Source: Gracilariopsis chorda (Eukaryota; Rhodophyta; Florideophyceae; Gracilariales; Gracilariaceae). Taken from it: 64,000 bases of DNA. Positions 10,606-20,695 of this stretch are shown piece by piece. Position 1 is the first letter of the stretch; the number at the start of each line of letters is the position of its first letter. The stretch covers positions 1-64,000 of the forward strand of contig NBIV01000145.1 in assembly GCA_003194525.1 (NCBI GenBank), written 5' to 3'. The notes beneath the pieces were generated by a model, which saw only the letters and a program-made list of their open reading frames with translations, made no database searches and had not been told where the DNA came from. A program made the translations under genes and the position numbers.

Positions 10606-13600
10606 ATGGCGTCTGAGCACGCCGCCAAGGTGCTGTACGGCCGAGAAGGTTCCTATGCGTTACTAGAGAGGATTGGAAAAGGCGCTTATGGCACCGTCTA
10701 TAAGGGAATATGGCGGGAGGTCGGCCGTCATGTTGCAATAAAACGAGCTTCGCGTTCGCGTCTGTCCTCCGACGAAGAGAAAGCTCTGCAAACAGAGATT
10801 CAACTTTTCAAGAACCTCAAACACCATCACATCGTGAACTATATTGAGGCTATCGATGATCCTGAGTCAAGCTTTCTGGATATTGTCATGGAATATGTCG
10901 AAGGTGGAAGCCTTTTCAATGTTGTTCGTCTTATTCGGAAGAGCAAAGAAGCGGGCGAACGTGTATTTGACGAGCGTGTTGTAGCTAGCTACATTCGTCA
11001 AGTAGTTTTGGGATTGCGTTACCTTCATCGTCAGGGTGTTGTACATCGCGATATCAAAGGTGCCAACATTTTGGTTACCAAGGAAAGCCATGTCAAGCTC
11101 GCTGATTTCGGCGTTGCTTCCACCAAACCGAATGATCAATCCAGCCCGTTTGATGTTGCGGGCTCTCCGTACTGGATGGCACCAGAGATCATCAATCTCA
11201 CTGGATCCTCAACTGCATCAGACATCTGGTCCGTAGGATGCACTGTCGTGGAACTACTCACTGGGTTTCCACCATACCATGATCTTTCCGACGTTACAGC
11301 GTTATTCAGAATCGTTTCCGACGACAGTCCGCCACTGCCTCCAAACTTGTCGCCGGAATGCCAAGACTTCTTAAAGAAGTGTTTCAATAAGGACATGCAT
11401 ACTCGAATAAGCGCAGAAGAACTTCTCTTGCATAGATGGATCAAAAGTAACGACTCAGAGGATGAAGGAGTTCTTAGCAACACTCAAAACCAGAATTTAT
11501 CAGCGAATCGTCCGGGAATATCGTACACAGAAAATTCACCTGTCAATGTTGCCGGCACACTCGGTATTTATGAAGAGTCCAAGGATGAAGGATTTGATGA
11601 CCTTGATTTCGAAGAGACGACATCCATTAGTGACGTAGGCCATCCTGAGGGTCTATCCTTCGAGAATAATGCAAGACAATCTTCGCCATTCGACGTAGAT
11701 CCCTTAGTTCTCGGAACGAGTGCTACGGATCAAGATACCATTCAACAAAATCTTGACCTCGTAGCGACTCAAGAGGTGTTCTCGAGCGGCTCCGATTTAC
11801 ACCGCATGAGACTTAGTGACGATCCGTTCAAGGATGTTCTAGAGGACCCAGAAGTAGAGTTGGAAAGAGAGCGAGAAAGGAAGCAAAAAGAAGTGTGGGA
11901 AATTGTCAAGCTTCACGCTGCTTCAATCGGAAAGTCCAAGGAAAGCCACATTGCGGCGTGCCATGCTCTTGTTGACATCTTTCGCGACCATCCGGAGCAA
12001 AGGTACTGTCTCATTTATGACCCCGGACTAAACCCGATCATAGAAGTATTGGAATCAGGAGGATCTAATGATATGGTAGAGGCTGCTCTAAAAGTCACGT
12101 TAAGTCTTTTCGGAGATGACGTTCAAGAGGATTCTGGAGATGGGTCTGCGAAAGGTGTAACTACCACCCCGAGTGAAATCCAGGCTCTTGGCTACCCGAG
12201 AGTCTCAAATATTAGGGAAGATCTTTGTCTTGCGGGCTTCCTTCCCCTTATTATGAAGTACTGCCGAAGAGATGCTCCTTTGCAGGCTCGTCTTTTGTCA
12301 GCCAGGTTCATGGAGGAGGTGCTCGAACTCGAAAGCACATTGCAGATGTTCATTGCTTGTCGAGGATTTACTGTTTTTGTGGATATGCTTGAACCGGACA
12401 TTCTGAACGTCGGGGAGCTAACCAGAGTGGCCTTGAAAGGAATTGACCGAATGCTTTCTATGGAGAACCAGCGTCACAAGAGAGACTTTTGCCGTCGTTT
12501 CACGTTATGTGGCTTGCTGGATCGCATCGTAGAAGGCATCATTCACAACATGAAGTACCTTGAAGAGGAAGAAACTGATAAGAAGAAGTTCACACCGGAA
12601 AAGATGGATGTTGAGGGTCATGTGTCGAGGCTTGCTAGTTTGCTGGAGACCTTCGCTGCGCGTGCTGATACGATGGTGAAGTCTACGATGATAAGTCACT
12701 CCATTATTGATCCCATCATTCGTCAGATCACGAATCGCCGAACACCTGCGTCGGGTGTTCAGTCGATTTTGTGCTGCGTACGAGATTTGTCGAGGGATCC
12801 GCAGACGCACATGGCGTTACAAACAGCATCAACTATCGAAACTTTGGTTCAATATCTATCTGTAGATATCCAGACACTGGAGACAAATCCTCGGCACTTT
12901 ATCATCTCTTCACTTCACAACCTGTGTATTGTATCACCTGCACGTCAAGAAATTGCTGCGAGAGCCGGATTAGTACCGCATTTGCAGCGGTACATCACTT
13001 CAAAAGATATGAACCTACGGTCGCTGTGCATCGACATGTATTCCGGACTCGCTTGTGCAGGACATACCACTCGTGTTGAACTGGCAAAACATCAAGGCGC
13101 TGACTTTTATGTGGAGCTTCTTGTGTTGCTGTCCGCTCCAGGTACGGTGCGCAAATGGCAAGCAAAAGTACTGCAATCGTTCTCAGAATGGCTTGATGAC
13201 GAAAGCCATGCAGAGTATGTGGAGAATCGATTAGTGATGGAGAGAAATCGGATTCGAATGTGTACGTCTCTTGCACGGGTGAGACTAATTGATGTGGAAG
13301 GGGTGTTAGAACCGTACTTGAAGATGGTTACGGTGTCGAAGACGATAAATAAGGTATACGGTGCGAGCGAAGAACTGATCACGGTGATGGTGCGATGGTT
13401 GGAGAGCATGTACAATGGGGAGGATGGAAGCGGTCCGCGTGGAAGACTGCTGCTGTTGAGAACTTTGCTTGCACACGCTAGGTTTTGGTCGAGGAAATCT
13501 GGGAATCGGGGACTTGTCGAAGCGCTTAGGTTCCTGCTTAAGGATGTAGTTTTGGGTGGAGATGAGGCTATTATCGTACGTGAGCAAGCATCGTTGCTGC

Positions 13601-13632
13601 TGACTACGTTGGAAAAGATGGGTAGTTTTTGA
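10606..13632 (+). CDS. STE-group protein kinase with C-terminal helical repeats (Cdc7/SepH/MAP3K-epsilon type)
   Basis: A single exon of 1008 residues. The kinase domain occupies about residues 17-280: glycine loop GKGAYGTVYKG (24-34), lysine 46, glutamate 64, catalytic HRDIKGAN (147-154), DFG 167-169 and APE 192-194. HRDIKGAN and the GSPYWMAPE activation segment are typical of STE11/MAP3K and the Cdc7/SepH/Cdc15 family. Residues about 420-1008 form a long helical region with repeated ARM/HEAT-like stretches (for example HIAACHALVDIFRDHPEQR and a LIMKYCRRDAPLQARLLSARF segment). That architecture is the one of plant MAP3K-epsilon and fungal septation-network kinases, which act in cytokinesis and cell polarity. 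The middle (about 285-420) is acidic and low in complexity. All catalytic residues are present, so it should be active. Assignment to the family is firm; the cytokinesis role is inferred. Confidence 0.93.
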   Translation: MASEHAAKVLYGREGSYALLERIGKGAYGTVYKGIWREVGRHVAIKRASRSRLSSDEEKALQTEIQLFKNLKHHHIVNYIEAIDDPESSFLDIVMEYVEGGSLFNVVRLIRKSKEAGERVFDERVVASYIRQVVLGLRYLHRQGVVHRDIKGANILVTKESHVKLADFGVASTKPNDQSSPFDVAGSPYWMAPEIINLTGSSTASDIWSVGCTVVELLTGFPPYHDLSDVTALFRIVSDDSPPLPPNLSPECQDFLKKCFNKDMHTRISAEELLLHRWIKSNDSEDEGVLSNTQNQNLSANRPGISYTENSPVNVAGTLGIYEESKDEGFDDLDFEETTSISDVGHPEGLSFENNARQSSPFDVDPLVLGTSATDQDTIQQNLDLVATQEVFSSGSDLHRMRLSDDPFKDVLEDPEVELERERERKQKEVWEIVKLHAASIGKSKESHIAACHALVDIFRDHPEQRYCLIYDPGLNPIIEVLESGGSNDMVEAALKVTLSLFGDDVQEDSGDGSAKGVTTTPSEIQALGYPRVSNIREDLCLAGFLPLIMKYCRRDAPLQARLLSARFMEEVLELESTLQMFIACRGFTVFVDMLEPDILNVGELTRVALKGIDRMLSMENQRHKRDFCRRFTLCGLLDRIVEGIIHNMKYLEEEETDKKKFTPEKMDVEGHVSRLASLLETFAARADTMVKSTMISHSIIDPIIRQITNRRTPASGVQSILCCVRDLSRDPQTHMALQTASTIETLVQYLSVDIQTLETNPRHFIISSLHNLCIVSPARQEIAARAGLVPHLQRYITSKDMNLRSLCIDMYSGLACAGHTTRVELAKHQGADFYVELLVLLSAPGTVRKWQAKVLQSFSEWLDDESHAEYVENRLVMERNRIRMCTSLARVRLIDVEGVLEPYLKMVTVSKTINKVYGASEELITVMVRWLESMYNGEDGSGPRGRLLLLRTLLAHARFWSRKSGNRGLVEALRFLLKDVVLGGDEAIIVREQASLLLTTLEKMGSF

Positions 13633-14418
13633 GGGAGGTATTGTCCCTTTCTTTTTGTGTGTGTGTGTCGCAGATAGATGTACAGAAACTGGTGACGGTG
13701 GGGATGTATTCATTTTAATATCAAGAGTGGTGGTGTAGGGTTTGGTACATATGTTTCTGTCTGCTACCAAGACGAGTGATGGTTGTCTTTGTGAAGTGCG
13801 TGTGTGTTTGTGCGGTTGTGTGTGTGTGAGTGTAGAGGTATAAGAAAGTAAAGGCCGCTCGAGTGTGTTGCACATGAAGAGGCGGCAATCAAGATATGTG
13901 TTTCGCGCGGAGCTCGGCAGCGGTAGAAGCCAGAGGTGTTGCTCATGGTGTGGTTGTCCACGCCACACCAATACTAGTGGCGTGTTGTTGGCAAGGGCGG
14001 CTCAGCGAGTTGGGGCTGCTCACAACAAGCGTTGCCGCCTGGGGGCGTGAAAAGGCAAATCTCGAGTGTGGCAAGATAGTGATTGGTTGGAAGGAGATAT
14101 TGGCATGGACAAGAGCGATTGCATATACACGTGCTCCGGTATGGAAGCGAAAGTGCGAGCGCGGTGACTTGGATGTGAAATGTCTCGGGGGTGCGGCTGC
14201 ACTGGTCTCGAGCGGGAGTAAGCCGGATGGAGATGTGCAGCGCATGCAGGCTGCCTGGAAAGCGGGACAAGAGAGACGGACGAGGACAAAAAAAGTACAA
14301 GGGTACATAATCTGTACAAAGCTATCTACCAAAAAGAAAAGTGTGCAACTAGCTAGAGCGTGAATATATACAGGGCGGGTGAGCCTCAAGCGCGCGGTAG
14401 GAGCAAAGCGGGAAAGCG
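13633..14418. other. Intergenic between convergent genes
   Basis: This holds the 3' flanks of the kinase (plus) and the polyQ gene (minus). There is a GT-rich stretch near 13657-13668 and another at 13800-13830. Large overlapping minus-strand frames here (13306-14584) are Cys/Thr/Pro-rich low-complexity translations and do not look like genes. Confidence 0.6.
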
Positions 14419-15252
14419 TCAACAAGGGCGTTGTCGGGGGGAAGAAGGCAATTGAACTTGCTGTTGTTGTTGCTGCTGCTGCTGTTGTTGAAATGTGTGC
14501 GCGTAGAGACGAATGTCGTCTAGACCGCGGTCTACAAATCCTTTTGCAAATTGAAGATTGTGCAATTCGGCGTCGCGAGTCCATTGTTGATGCTGTCGAT
14601 CGGAGACGTTAAACACGGCTTGCGCATTCGCAGAGAGAGGTTGTTCTTCAGTCAGATGGGTCATGTCCTCAAAGTGAGTGAAGTGGTGTTCATTGCCCAC
14701 CCACACACTGGAAAACGGGTCCATGACCATGACTGCACTTGCAGCAGACGGTGATTCAGGCGGCATTTCGCAACAGTCCACGTCGGAGAAATGCATGTCA
14801 GACAGCTGGTCAACGTCCTGGTCAAGTTCAGCGAACTGCAAAAGCGACGGCGCGGTGGCGGACGGCTGTGAATCGTCATTCCGAGCAAAACAAGCGTCTC
14901 GCGAAACGCAACTGCGGCGGTCGTCGCGACCAGCAGCAAGAGCAGCAGCGGGCGGCGAAGAGACAGACGGCACTTGGTCGATCATGGAGCGCGGCGTAGC
15001 AGACGAGTGCGAAGGCGAATCCAGCAGCGACACAGTGGGAGACGAAGGGGCCGACGACTTGTGCACAACGTCATGTCGATCCGAGCAAGACGACAACGGG
15101 GCCGACGCGCAGAACGGCTGCGACGAATTGGGAGCGGGTGCAGCACGGGCGAAAGCGCGAATGTTACGCGCCACGGCGCGACGACGGCGCTTGAGCGCGT
15201 CGCAGAAGAGGCGTCTGCGAGCGGACGAACGCGGACTTGGAAGCGCCAGCAT
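14419..15252 (-). CDS. Hypothetical protein with polyglutamine tract
   Basis: An ATG-started frame of 277 residues. The N-terminus is basic (RRRLFCDALKRRRRAVARN), followed by a Ser/Pro/Ala-rich stretch. Then comes an acidic region (FAELDQDVDQLSDMHFSDVD) and a segment with conserved-looking hydrophobic and aromatic residues (FSSVWVGNEHHFTHFEDMTH). Near the C-terminus is a run of ten glutamines. I do not recognise the family. The basic N-terminus and acidic/Q-rich tail would suit a nuclear regulator, but this is a guess. Convergent with the upstream kinase gene. Confidence 0.55.
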   Translation of the reverse strand: MLALPSPRSSARRRLFCDALKRRRRAVARNIRAFARAAPAPNSSQPFCASAPLSSCSDRHDVVHKSSAPSSPTVSLLDSPSHSSATPRSMIDQVPSVSSPPAAALAAGRDDRRSCVSRDACFARNDDSQPSATAPSLLQFAELDQDVDQLSDMHFSDVDCCEMPPESPSAASAVMVMDPFSSVWVGNEHHFTHFEDMTHLTEEQPLSANAQAVFNVSDRQHQQWTRDAELHNLQFAKGFVDRGLDDIRLYAHTFQQQQQQQQQQQVQLPSSPRQRPC

Positions 15253-15902
15253 TGCGGAACGGACGGCGGCGCGCTGGGCTGTTGGGGACGGTGAAGACTG
15301 GGCAGAGGAGGTTGGGGCTCGGCGGGAAGCGGGTGGGCGGCACCTTTTTTAGACGGCCGCTGGTTGGGGATGGCGCGTCAGTGGGAGAGGCGCCTATCGC
15401 CTTTGTACAGGTGGCCGGGGGCAGCGCACTGGTGTGTGTGTTGAAGCCACGTGGCGCCAAATGTGCGCTGCTTTAGTGCCGCAGTGCGGCCGTCGGTGCG
15501 CTTCGACACTTCGCTTCTGCCAGCGCTTCGCGCCGTTTACCCACGGTACCAACGGTGTCGAAGGGAGAACGTACGACGGTAAGTTTCGCTTTACTCGATC
15601 TTTCGCGCTGTCGATGATGTTCCGAAGTGAGATCTTCGGACACCTGCGGAGAGTGAGCAGTTCACTCTATGAGCTCAACCACATTTTCGTTGTCTAATAA
15701 AAACCGTGGTCAATCCAACTGAGACAAGCCGTAACACGACGCAAATACATACTAAACACGCACACAACTGACCCCGTCATCGTCATTCCTCCGCTTGCCG
15801 CGTCACATCCCCCCCCCCCCCCCCCACAGAGTGCCGTAACCCACCACCCAAACGCGCTTACACAAAAATAAAAGGCTCATCCCACATCACAACAGCGTCA
15901 CC
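15253..15902. other. Intergenic with a polyC tract
   Basis: Upstream region of the polyQ gene and 3' flank of MED6. A run of about 16 C lies at 15809-15825. No coding region or RNA recognised. Confidence 0.6.
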
Positions 15903-16616
15903 TCAACTCGCCCCCCGTTGCTGCGCGCTTCCAATAGCAGTAGCCGATCGTCCTCCACTATCATACTCAGCGCCCTTATCGCCCTGCGACGCGCACATCT
16001 TCTCAACATGCGCGCCATGTATCTGACGGTTTCTCTCAAGAACCTCAAACAACATGCCGTCCACCCCACTTCGTTCCGCTCCTGAAAGAAGCTCCGTTCC
16101 GCCCTCCCCCTCCCCCACGTCCTCCCGTTCATTCACTCCCACCGGAGAGGGCTCCCACCAGTACTGGCCCTGCACGGACACCGTGCTTGCGTTTTGCATT
16201 GTCTCAAACGCCTTTCTCAAGTGATGCAGGCACTGCAGAATGCGCGACGACAAAATGGCGTGAACAGACGGCGCCTGATACACGTCTCCGTCGAGCACAT
16301 AGTACATGGCCAAAGGTTCCAGGCTCGCCGGCGAAAGCGAGCGCAAAAACTTTGTAATCACGAACAGTCCGGGAGCAACATCGGCGGTCACTTGGTATTC
16401 GATTCCGGCCATGCTTTCCAACAGCTTATTGTCCAGCATTTGCAGCTTGATTTGCTGGTTGTTGCACCGCTCGTCGTAGAACTGCGAGTGAGAAAAGTAT
16501 TCCAGCACGTTGTCTTTGCTTAGCGGGAAGAATGAAAGCCAGTTCTTGTCGTGCCACATCACCCCGGTCAGGTCCTCTGTTTCTTCCACTGCCATGTTGG
16601 ATGACGATGCCACCAT
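15903..16616 (-). CDS. MED6: Mediator complex subunit 6
   Basis: Protein of 237 residues from the ATG at 16616; an open stretch upstream has only a GTG, and a second ATG lies at 16595. MED6 belongs to the Mediator head module and contacts RNA polymerase II in the nucleus. The N-terminal two thirds match the MED6 family: MWHDKNWLSFFPLSKDNVLEYFSHSQFYD is followed by the NNQQIKLQML, GIEYQVTADVAPGLFVI and YYVLDGDVYQAPSVHAILSSR segments, the last being the family's most conserved signature. The C-terminus is divergent and low in complexity (Gly/Glu/Ser). Length is close to the usual size. Divergent from the Nudix-like gene with 380 bp between start codons. Confidence 0.92.
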   Translation of the reverse strand: MVASSSNMAVEETEDLTGVMWHDKNWLSFFPLSKDNVLEYFSHSQFYDERCNNQQIKLQMLDNKLLESMAGIEYQVTADVAPGLFVITKFLRSLSPASLEPLAMYYVLDGDVYQAPSVHAILSSRILQCLHHLRKAFETMQNASTVSVQGQYWWEPSPVGVNEREDVGEGEGGTELLSGAERSGVDGMLFEVLERNRQIHGAHVEKMCASQGDKGAEYDSGGRSATAIGSAQQRGAS

Positions 16617-16996
16617 CTCGAAGCTGTGCTTGCGCCTGGGGGAGATACACAAGTCCACCGTTTGTACTCAGGAGAGACAAAGAACTCGTCAAGACGCCGC
16701 TTTCAGCTCCCTGCCCCCCCCTTGTGCCAACGTCCACCATGCGCGTGAGAAGGTGAACACTTCACACTTTACGCACTCCAATCTTGCCAGCAGGTCCACC
16801 TGTCCATCTTTCCACCTGTCCACCTTTCCACCTGTCCACCTTTCCACCTGTCCACCTGTCCTCGCCGGTCTGCTTCAATTGAAACCCACGGTGCGCAGTG
16901 TAAGACCGAGCGCATCGCTCGCACCTCACACCCGACCTGCGTGCACTGCCAGCGTTCACGCCATCGTCATGACGTGCGCATCCGCCACTTGTTTCG
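16617..16996. promoter_or_regulatory. Bidirectional promoter region with minisatellite
   Basis: The 380 bp between the MED6 and Nudix-like start codons must hold both promoters. At 16794-16863 there is a tandem array of about eight 9-bp units CCACCT(G/T)TC. The plus strand is strongly C/T-rich, as in front of several other genes here. No TATA box stands out. Confidence 0.6.
16794..16863. repeat. 9-bp minisatellite, CCACCT(G/T)TC
   Basis: About eight head-to-tail copies alternating between CCACCTGTC and CCACCTTTC. It lies in the shared promoter of MED6 and the Nudix-like gene. Confidence 0.9.
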
Positions 16997-17818
16997 ATGC
17001 GCAAAGCGTCATCCATCGCGCGCCTTCCCCCCCGCCGCCATCTCCGCGCCGCCATCATGAAGGGCTCAGACTCCTCCCCGCCGCTCAGAGCCCTCTTGCT
17101 CCTCGTGCTGCTCGCCGCCGTAGCACTAACCCTCTACCTATCCCCCCTCTCCACAACCCCACCCCACCCTGACACAACAACAACGTCCAACCTACTCAAA
17201 GCGCTTCAACAACGCCAAACCTCCTACAAAGTCCTCTCCGACAAAGTTGTCTACGACCGCTACGCAAGGGTGTATTCCCGGCAAATCCGCTTTCCAGACG
17301 GCCGACAATTCGACTTCGACGTGTGGGGAAGAGTTTGGAAGAACGATTCCTTCGCCGTTGTAACAGTCGTTCCCTTTGACAGACCTACCAAAACATTCAC
17401 ATTAGTTCGAGAATACAACATTGCGCACGCCCGATATGTATACAGCTTTCCGCAAGGCCAGTACGAACGCTCCAAACACCGCAGCATACGCCATGGCGCC
17501 GCCGCCGAACTCGAAGAAGAAGCCCACTTGCAGTGTGACGAGTGGGTCAACTTGCTGCATAATGACCTTGGAAGAGGCGCTCCTCAGGATAAATATCAAC
17601 GTGAAACCGTGCATTACTTCTTGTGCACGGCTGCTCATCACGTTCAACACGCCGCAGATCGCGATGAGGAGGAGAATATTGAGGTTGTTCGTGGCGTTAC
17701 CGCAACTCAGTTGCGACAACTTGTTGCTGCCGGCGCTTTGCAAAGCAATAATATCGCCGCCGCTCTTATGGCCTTGCATGAACTCTCCACGCTTAGATTA
17801 CTTCCGTACACAGCCTGA
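16997..17818 (+). CDS. Nudix-like hydrolase with N-terminal membrane anchor
   Basis: Protein of 273 residues from the first ATG; a second in-frame ATG at 17057 would give 253. After a basic N-terminus a hydrophobic stretch (ALLLLVLLAAVALTLYL) forms one membrane segment or signal anchor. The rest resembles ADP-sugar pyrophosphatase-type Nudix proteins: a conserved DVWGRVWKNDSFAVVTVVPFD beta region, REYNIAHARYVYSFPQGQ and then the Nudix helix GAAAELEEEAHL. Compared with the Nudix box (GX5EX7REUXEEXGU), the arginine before the first glutamate is replaced by Ala and the glycine near the end by His, while the metal-binding ELEEE glutamates remain. It may hydrolyse a nucleoside-diphosphate sugar at a membrane, or have reduced activity. 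Confidence 0.82.
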   Translation: MRKASSIARLPPRRHLRAAIMKGSDSSPPLRALLLLVLLAAVALTLYLSPLSTTPPHPDTTTTSNLLKALQQRQTSYKVLSDKVVYDRYARVYSRQIRFPDGRQFDFDVWGRVWKNDSFAVVTVVPFDRPTKTFTLVREYNIAHARYVYSFPQGQYERSKHRSIRHGAAAELEEEAHLQCDEWVNLLHNDLGRGAPQDKYQRETVHYFLCTAAHHVQHAADRDEEENIEVVRGVTATQLRQLVAAGALQSNNIAAALMALHELSTLRLLPYTA

Positions 17819-18707
17819 CTTGATTGCTTTCGCGACTAGCATAGTAAAGGGTGCTGCGGCCATGTGCCAAATCGTTTGGCGCCACCCACCCAAATAACAA
17901 CCCCAGTATCTTTCTCTCACTGTCGAGTTGTCGACCATTTTTGTGTCGTACAAGACTCCTGAGTGTGACTAACCTCTTTGCTGCGTCGCATTGAACCTCG
18001 CCTCCATCCTAGCAGGGTATGTGCATCCTGCACTGCACTCTCCCTGCCCAGCTCCATCTTTACGACTTCGTAGGAAACGCCTTCCTTCTCATCACCCACC
18101 CCTCTTTACCCCATATGACTCGATCTGACGCGTGTGTTCAGCAATCCGAAGCATGCGTTTGTATACATGTAGATACTCTTTCTTTTCTCTGCGTGTTACA
18201 CATCAGCCGCTGTCATTGTGGTTAACAACATTGTTGGTAAACAGCTCATCAATCGCGAGTCACTTGTTCACTCTCGCGATGTACAGCTCAACCTTCAAGG
18301 CGGTGGCGGAATTCGTTTGTGGCCCTCACGACGAGAGAAAGAAAATTCTTCTTCCACGATAACTCGGGATTGAGAAGGCATGCGTGCATACACACAAGCT
18401 GCAAAAAAAAGGATAGGTCCAGCTCGTCATCAAAATAGGCTTCAACCTGTTTCAGTACTTGTTTCGTACTATGTGTTTCGTATGAACATCTGCTTCGTAA
18501 TGCCGGAGCGTAGCGTGAACGAGTTCCGTTCCAGCACCAAACAGCCAAACGGCTGAGAGTTGACAAGCAATAGAGCCCTCGTGACGCTTGGCACGCGAAT
18601 AAAAAGAAGATGACCTTATGGGTTTTAAAGCCATCATCGACGCTCAAAACGTTTAATTTCCATTAAGACCAACTCGTGCACAAAGAGAGCTTTGCGCGCA
18701 GCTTCCC
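17819..18707. other. Intergenic, nothing recognised
   Basis: No coding region or structured RNA was recognised. Open frames here are short and overlapping. Confidence 0.6.
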
Positions 18708-19355
18708 ATGCGAGACTCACGAAAGCTTGCCACCGTGATCCACGCTGCATGTCACGTATTCAATCGGCCTTTCCCAGGGTCACTTCCTATGGACGAGAAC
18801 GTTGTGACCGCCCTACGAATATTACCGTCGTGTTCGGAGTCTATCCAGCTGATGGTGACCGCGGCAAATGCTGCAAGACAAGCATCATCAACAGCCCTCA
18901 CATTTCAGCAAGACGGTCAAAGCAGTTTAGCAGCTACACGAATGATACGGTGCGAAAAACTACTCAAGTCTTTGAGAGAATCACATGGCGAATTTCTTGC
19001 ACGTGTTGAAAAACTGCGCAACTGCATAAAGCTTGTGACACAAGAAACACCCACAAATGCCGCGCAGTGGAATAAGCTCGGGGACAACTGGTGGCATGAA
19101 CGAGCTTGTCGAATGGACAGCATGTTGCAGTTCGTGATGGAGAAGGAGTCGGTTGTATCTCGTTTGCTTGGCAATACAGACGGAAGCTGGCCTCTTTTTG
19201 AATCGTATAACGACATTGTGAACCGCATTACGGACTCTGTGAATGACCTGAGTGAAGGATGGGATCGATTAGGAAAGTATGCAGCGGAATGGAAGGACTT
19301 AGCCATGGTCGTGTTCAACGGTATTGGAGAATCTGGGAGCTTGATCCCAGGATGA
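18708..19355 (+). CDS. Hypothetical protein, predicted helical
   Basis: An ATG-started frame of 215 residues, with no family recognised. The composition is normal for a soluble helical protein. There are regular hydrophobic spacings (for example CEKLLKSLRESHGEFLARVEKL and YNDIVNRITDSVNDLSEGWDRL) suggesting amphipathic helices or a short coiled coil, and several tryptophans near the C-terminus. Codon use and length make it a likely gene. It stands alone between two non-coding stretches. Confidence 0.55.
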   Translation: MRDSRKLATVIHAACHVFNRPFPGSLPMDENVVTALRILPSCSESIQLMVTAANAARQASSTALTFQQDGQSSLAATRMIRCEKLLKSLRESHGEFLARVEKLRNCIKLVTQETPTNAAQWNKLGDNWWHERACRMDSMLQFVMEKESVVSRLLGNTDGSWPLFESYNDIVNRITDSVNDLSEGWDRLGKYAAEWKDLAMVVFNGIGESGSLIPG

Positions 19356-20695
19356 ATGCAAGCATACCTTTTTCTTTCTAGAGTTTGGGATTGTTGGTCT
19401 GGCACGGAATGGCCATTGTTTCGTTCGGCTCTCCGTCCTTGTACTAACCATCTTGGTGGGTGTCTTTTTAGCGCCTACGACTGGTACGAAAAGCTTGATC
19501 ACCCACTCGTGGTTGGCGGGTGTGGTCGAAGACAAGCCTTGAGCTCGAAGTGAAGCCATTCTGGCGCATTGTTAGAGTTGCCGACTTGCAGATATGCGGA
19601 AAGGGAGCACTACAGAAGCAGGAACAACTCGGGGGTGGTAATCAGACTTGAGGGCGTACTGGCTCATCTCTCAGCAAAACGTACCAGGAAGGGATTTGCT
19701 TAGTCATATGTGCGAGAGAAGAAAAGGAAAAGGAGTTGAAAAACGGTATGCGGTTGTTTCGTCCGAGGGTTGTGCGCATATCGACAACTACGAAGCTAGG
19801 TAGTACAAGGTGTGTATAGCGAGCTCTGTTTGCTTTCTCGCATTGAGCAATTTTGCGCCGCCAACACAACACACACAGGTTTGCTCAGGCATTCTCAGTG
19901 GCGAAAAATGATCTGTGTAATGACGCGGCAGCCTGTTGAAGTGTTCGTGTTGATTCACACGCAGACCCATATCCAAAAAAAGGCGTGAGAAGGATAGGAG
20001 TCGAGAAGGGGTTGAGACGAGGTGCCAGCGCTCCCCTCTCAAGGATACAACAGCACACGCATACATCTGAGGTGAATGTGAGTAGCAATCCTAACTGCAT
20101 GCGTATAACCTTACAACATCAAGTGGCTGCTGGAGTTTTTGGTCTTAGGTTGATAACTCACGGTGAAGACAAGATTTATCCTTCACTGCCCTCCCAGTGC
20201 TGCTCTGCGGCGATTGGGTGGCATCCTCTCTGAATGCTGTGCTGCCTTCGAACGAAAGAGAAGATAAGGGTTAGCGGTCGGTAGGGTTAACTCTTAAAAT
20301 ATTAATAATAGGAAGTCGACAGCTCGTCAAGTGACAAGTGCGTCGCATGCAAGTGGGCGAGTCTGCTCCCCTGCGTTGCACTTTGCCCTCGCCGCTAAAG
20401 CCTCATCTTCAGACTTGTGCGTTGTGAAATCCGCCTGTATATAGCCTATTTAAGCCTTCCAAAGGCTCTTGCTCTTTCGGTTGCGCTGCTTGGACGCCAC
20501 TCAACCGAAAGCGCCGTAACGCGAGCTTTGCGCCTTTCGACAGCGATAACAATGCGCTCGCAGCGAAAGTCTTGATGTTCCGCGGCGCGAGCTCCTCGCG
20601 TCATCCTTACTACAAACAAGCAAGTCCGAAACGAAAACTGAACTGGGAAGCGGAGCAGAGCGTATCTGCTGTACCTTCACATACGCCATAAGCTC
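19356..20695. other. Intergenic with a TATA-like element
   Basis: No gene recognised over 1.3 kb. A GTATATAG/TATTTAAG pair lies at about 20437-20452, roughly 240 bp before the VPS36 start, and could be its core promoter. Confidence 0.5.

Noticed and set aside
13306-14584. Three large overlapping minus-strand frames between the kinase and the polyQ gene
   Set aside because: They overlap one another in different frames, are Thr/Ser/Pro-rich and have no domain; partly they oppose the kinase coding sequence.
16794-16863. Short regular repeats considered as a CRISPR array
   Set aside because: The repeats are 9-bp tandem units without spacers, in a eukaryotic promoter.
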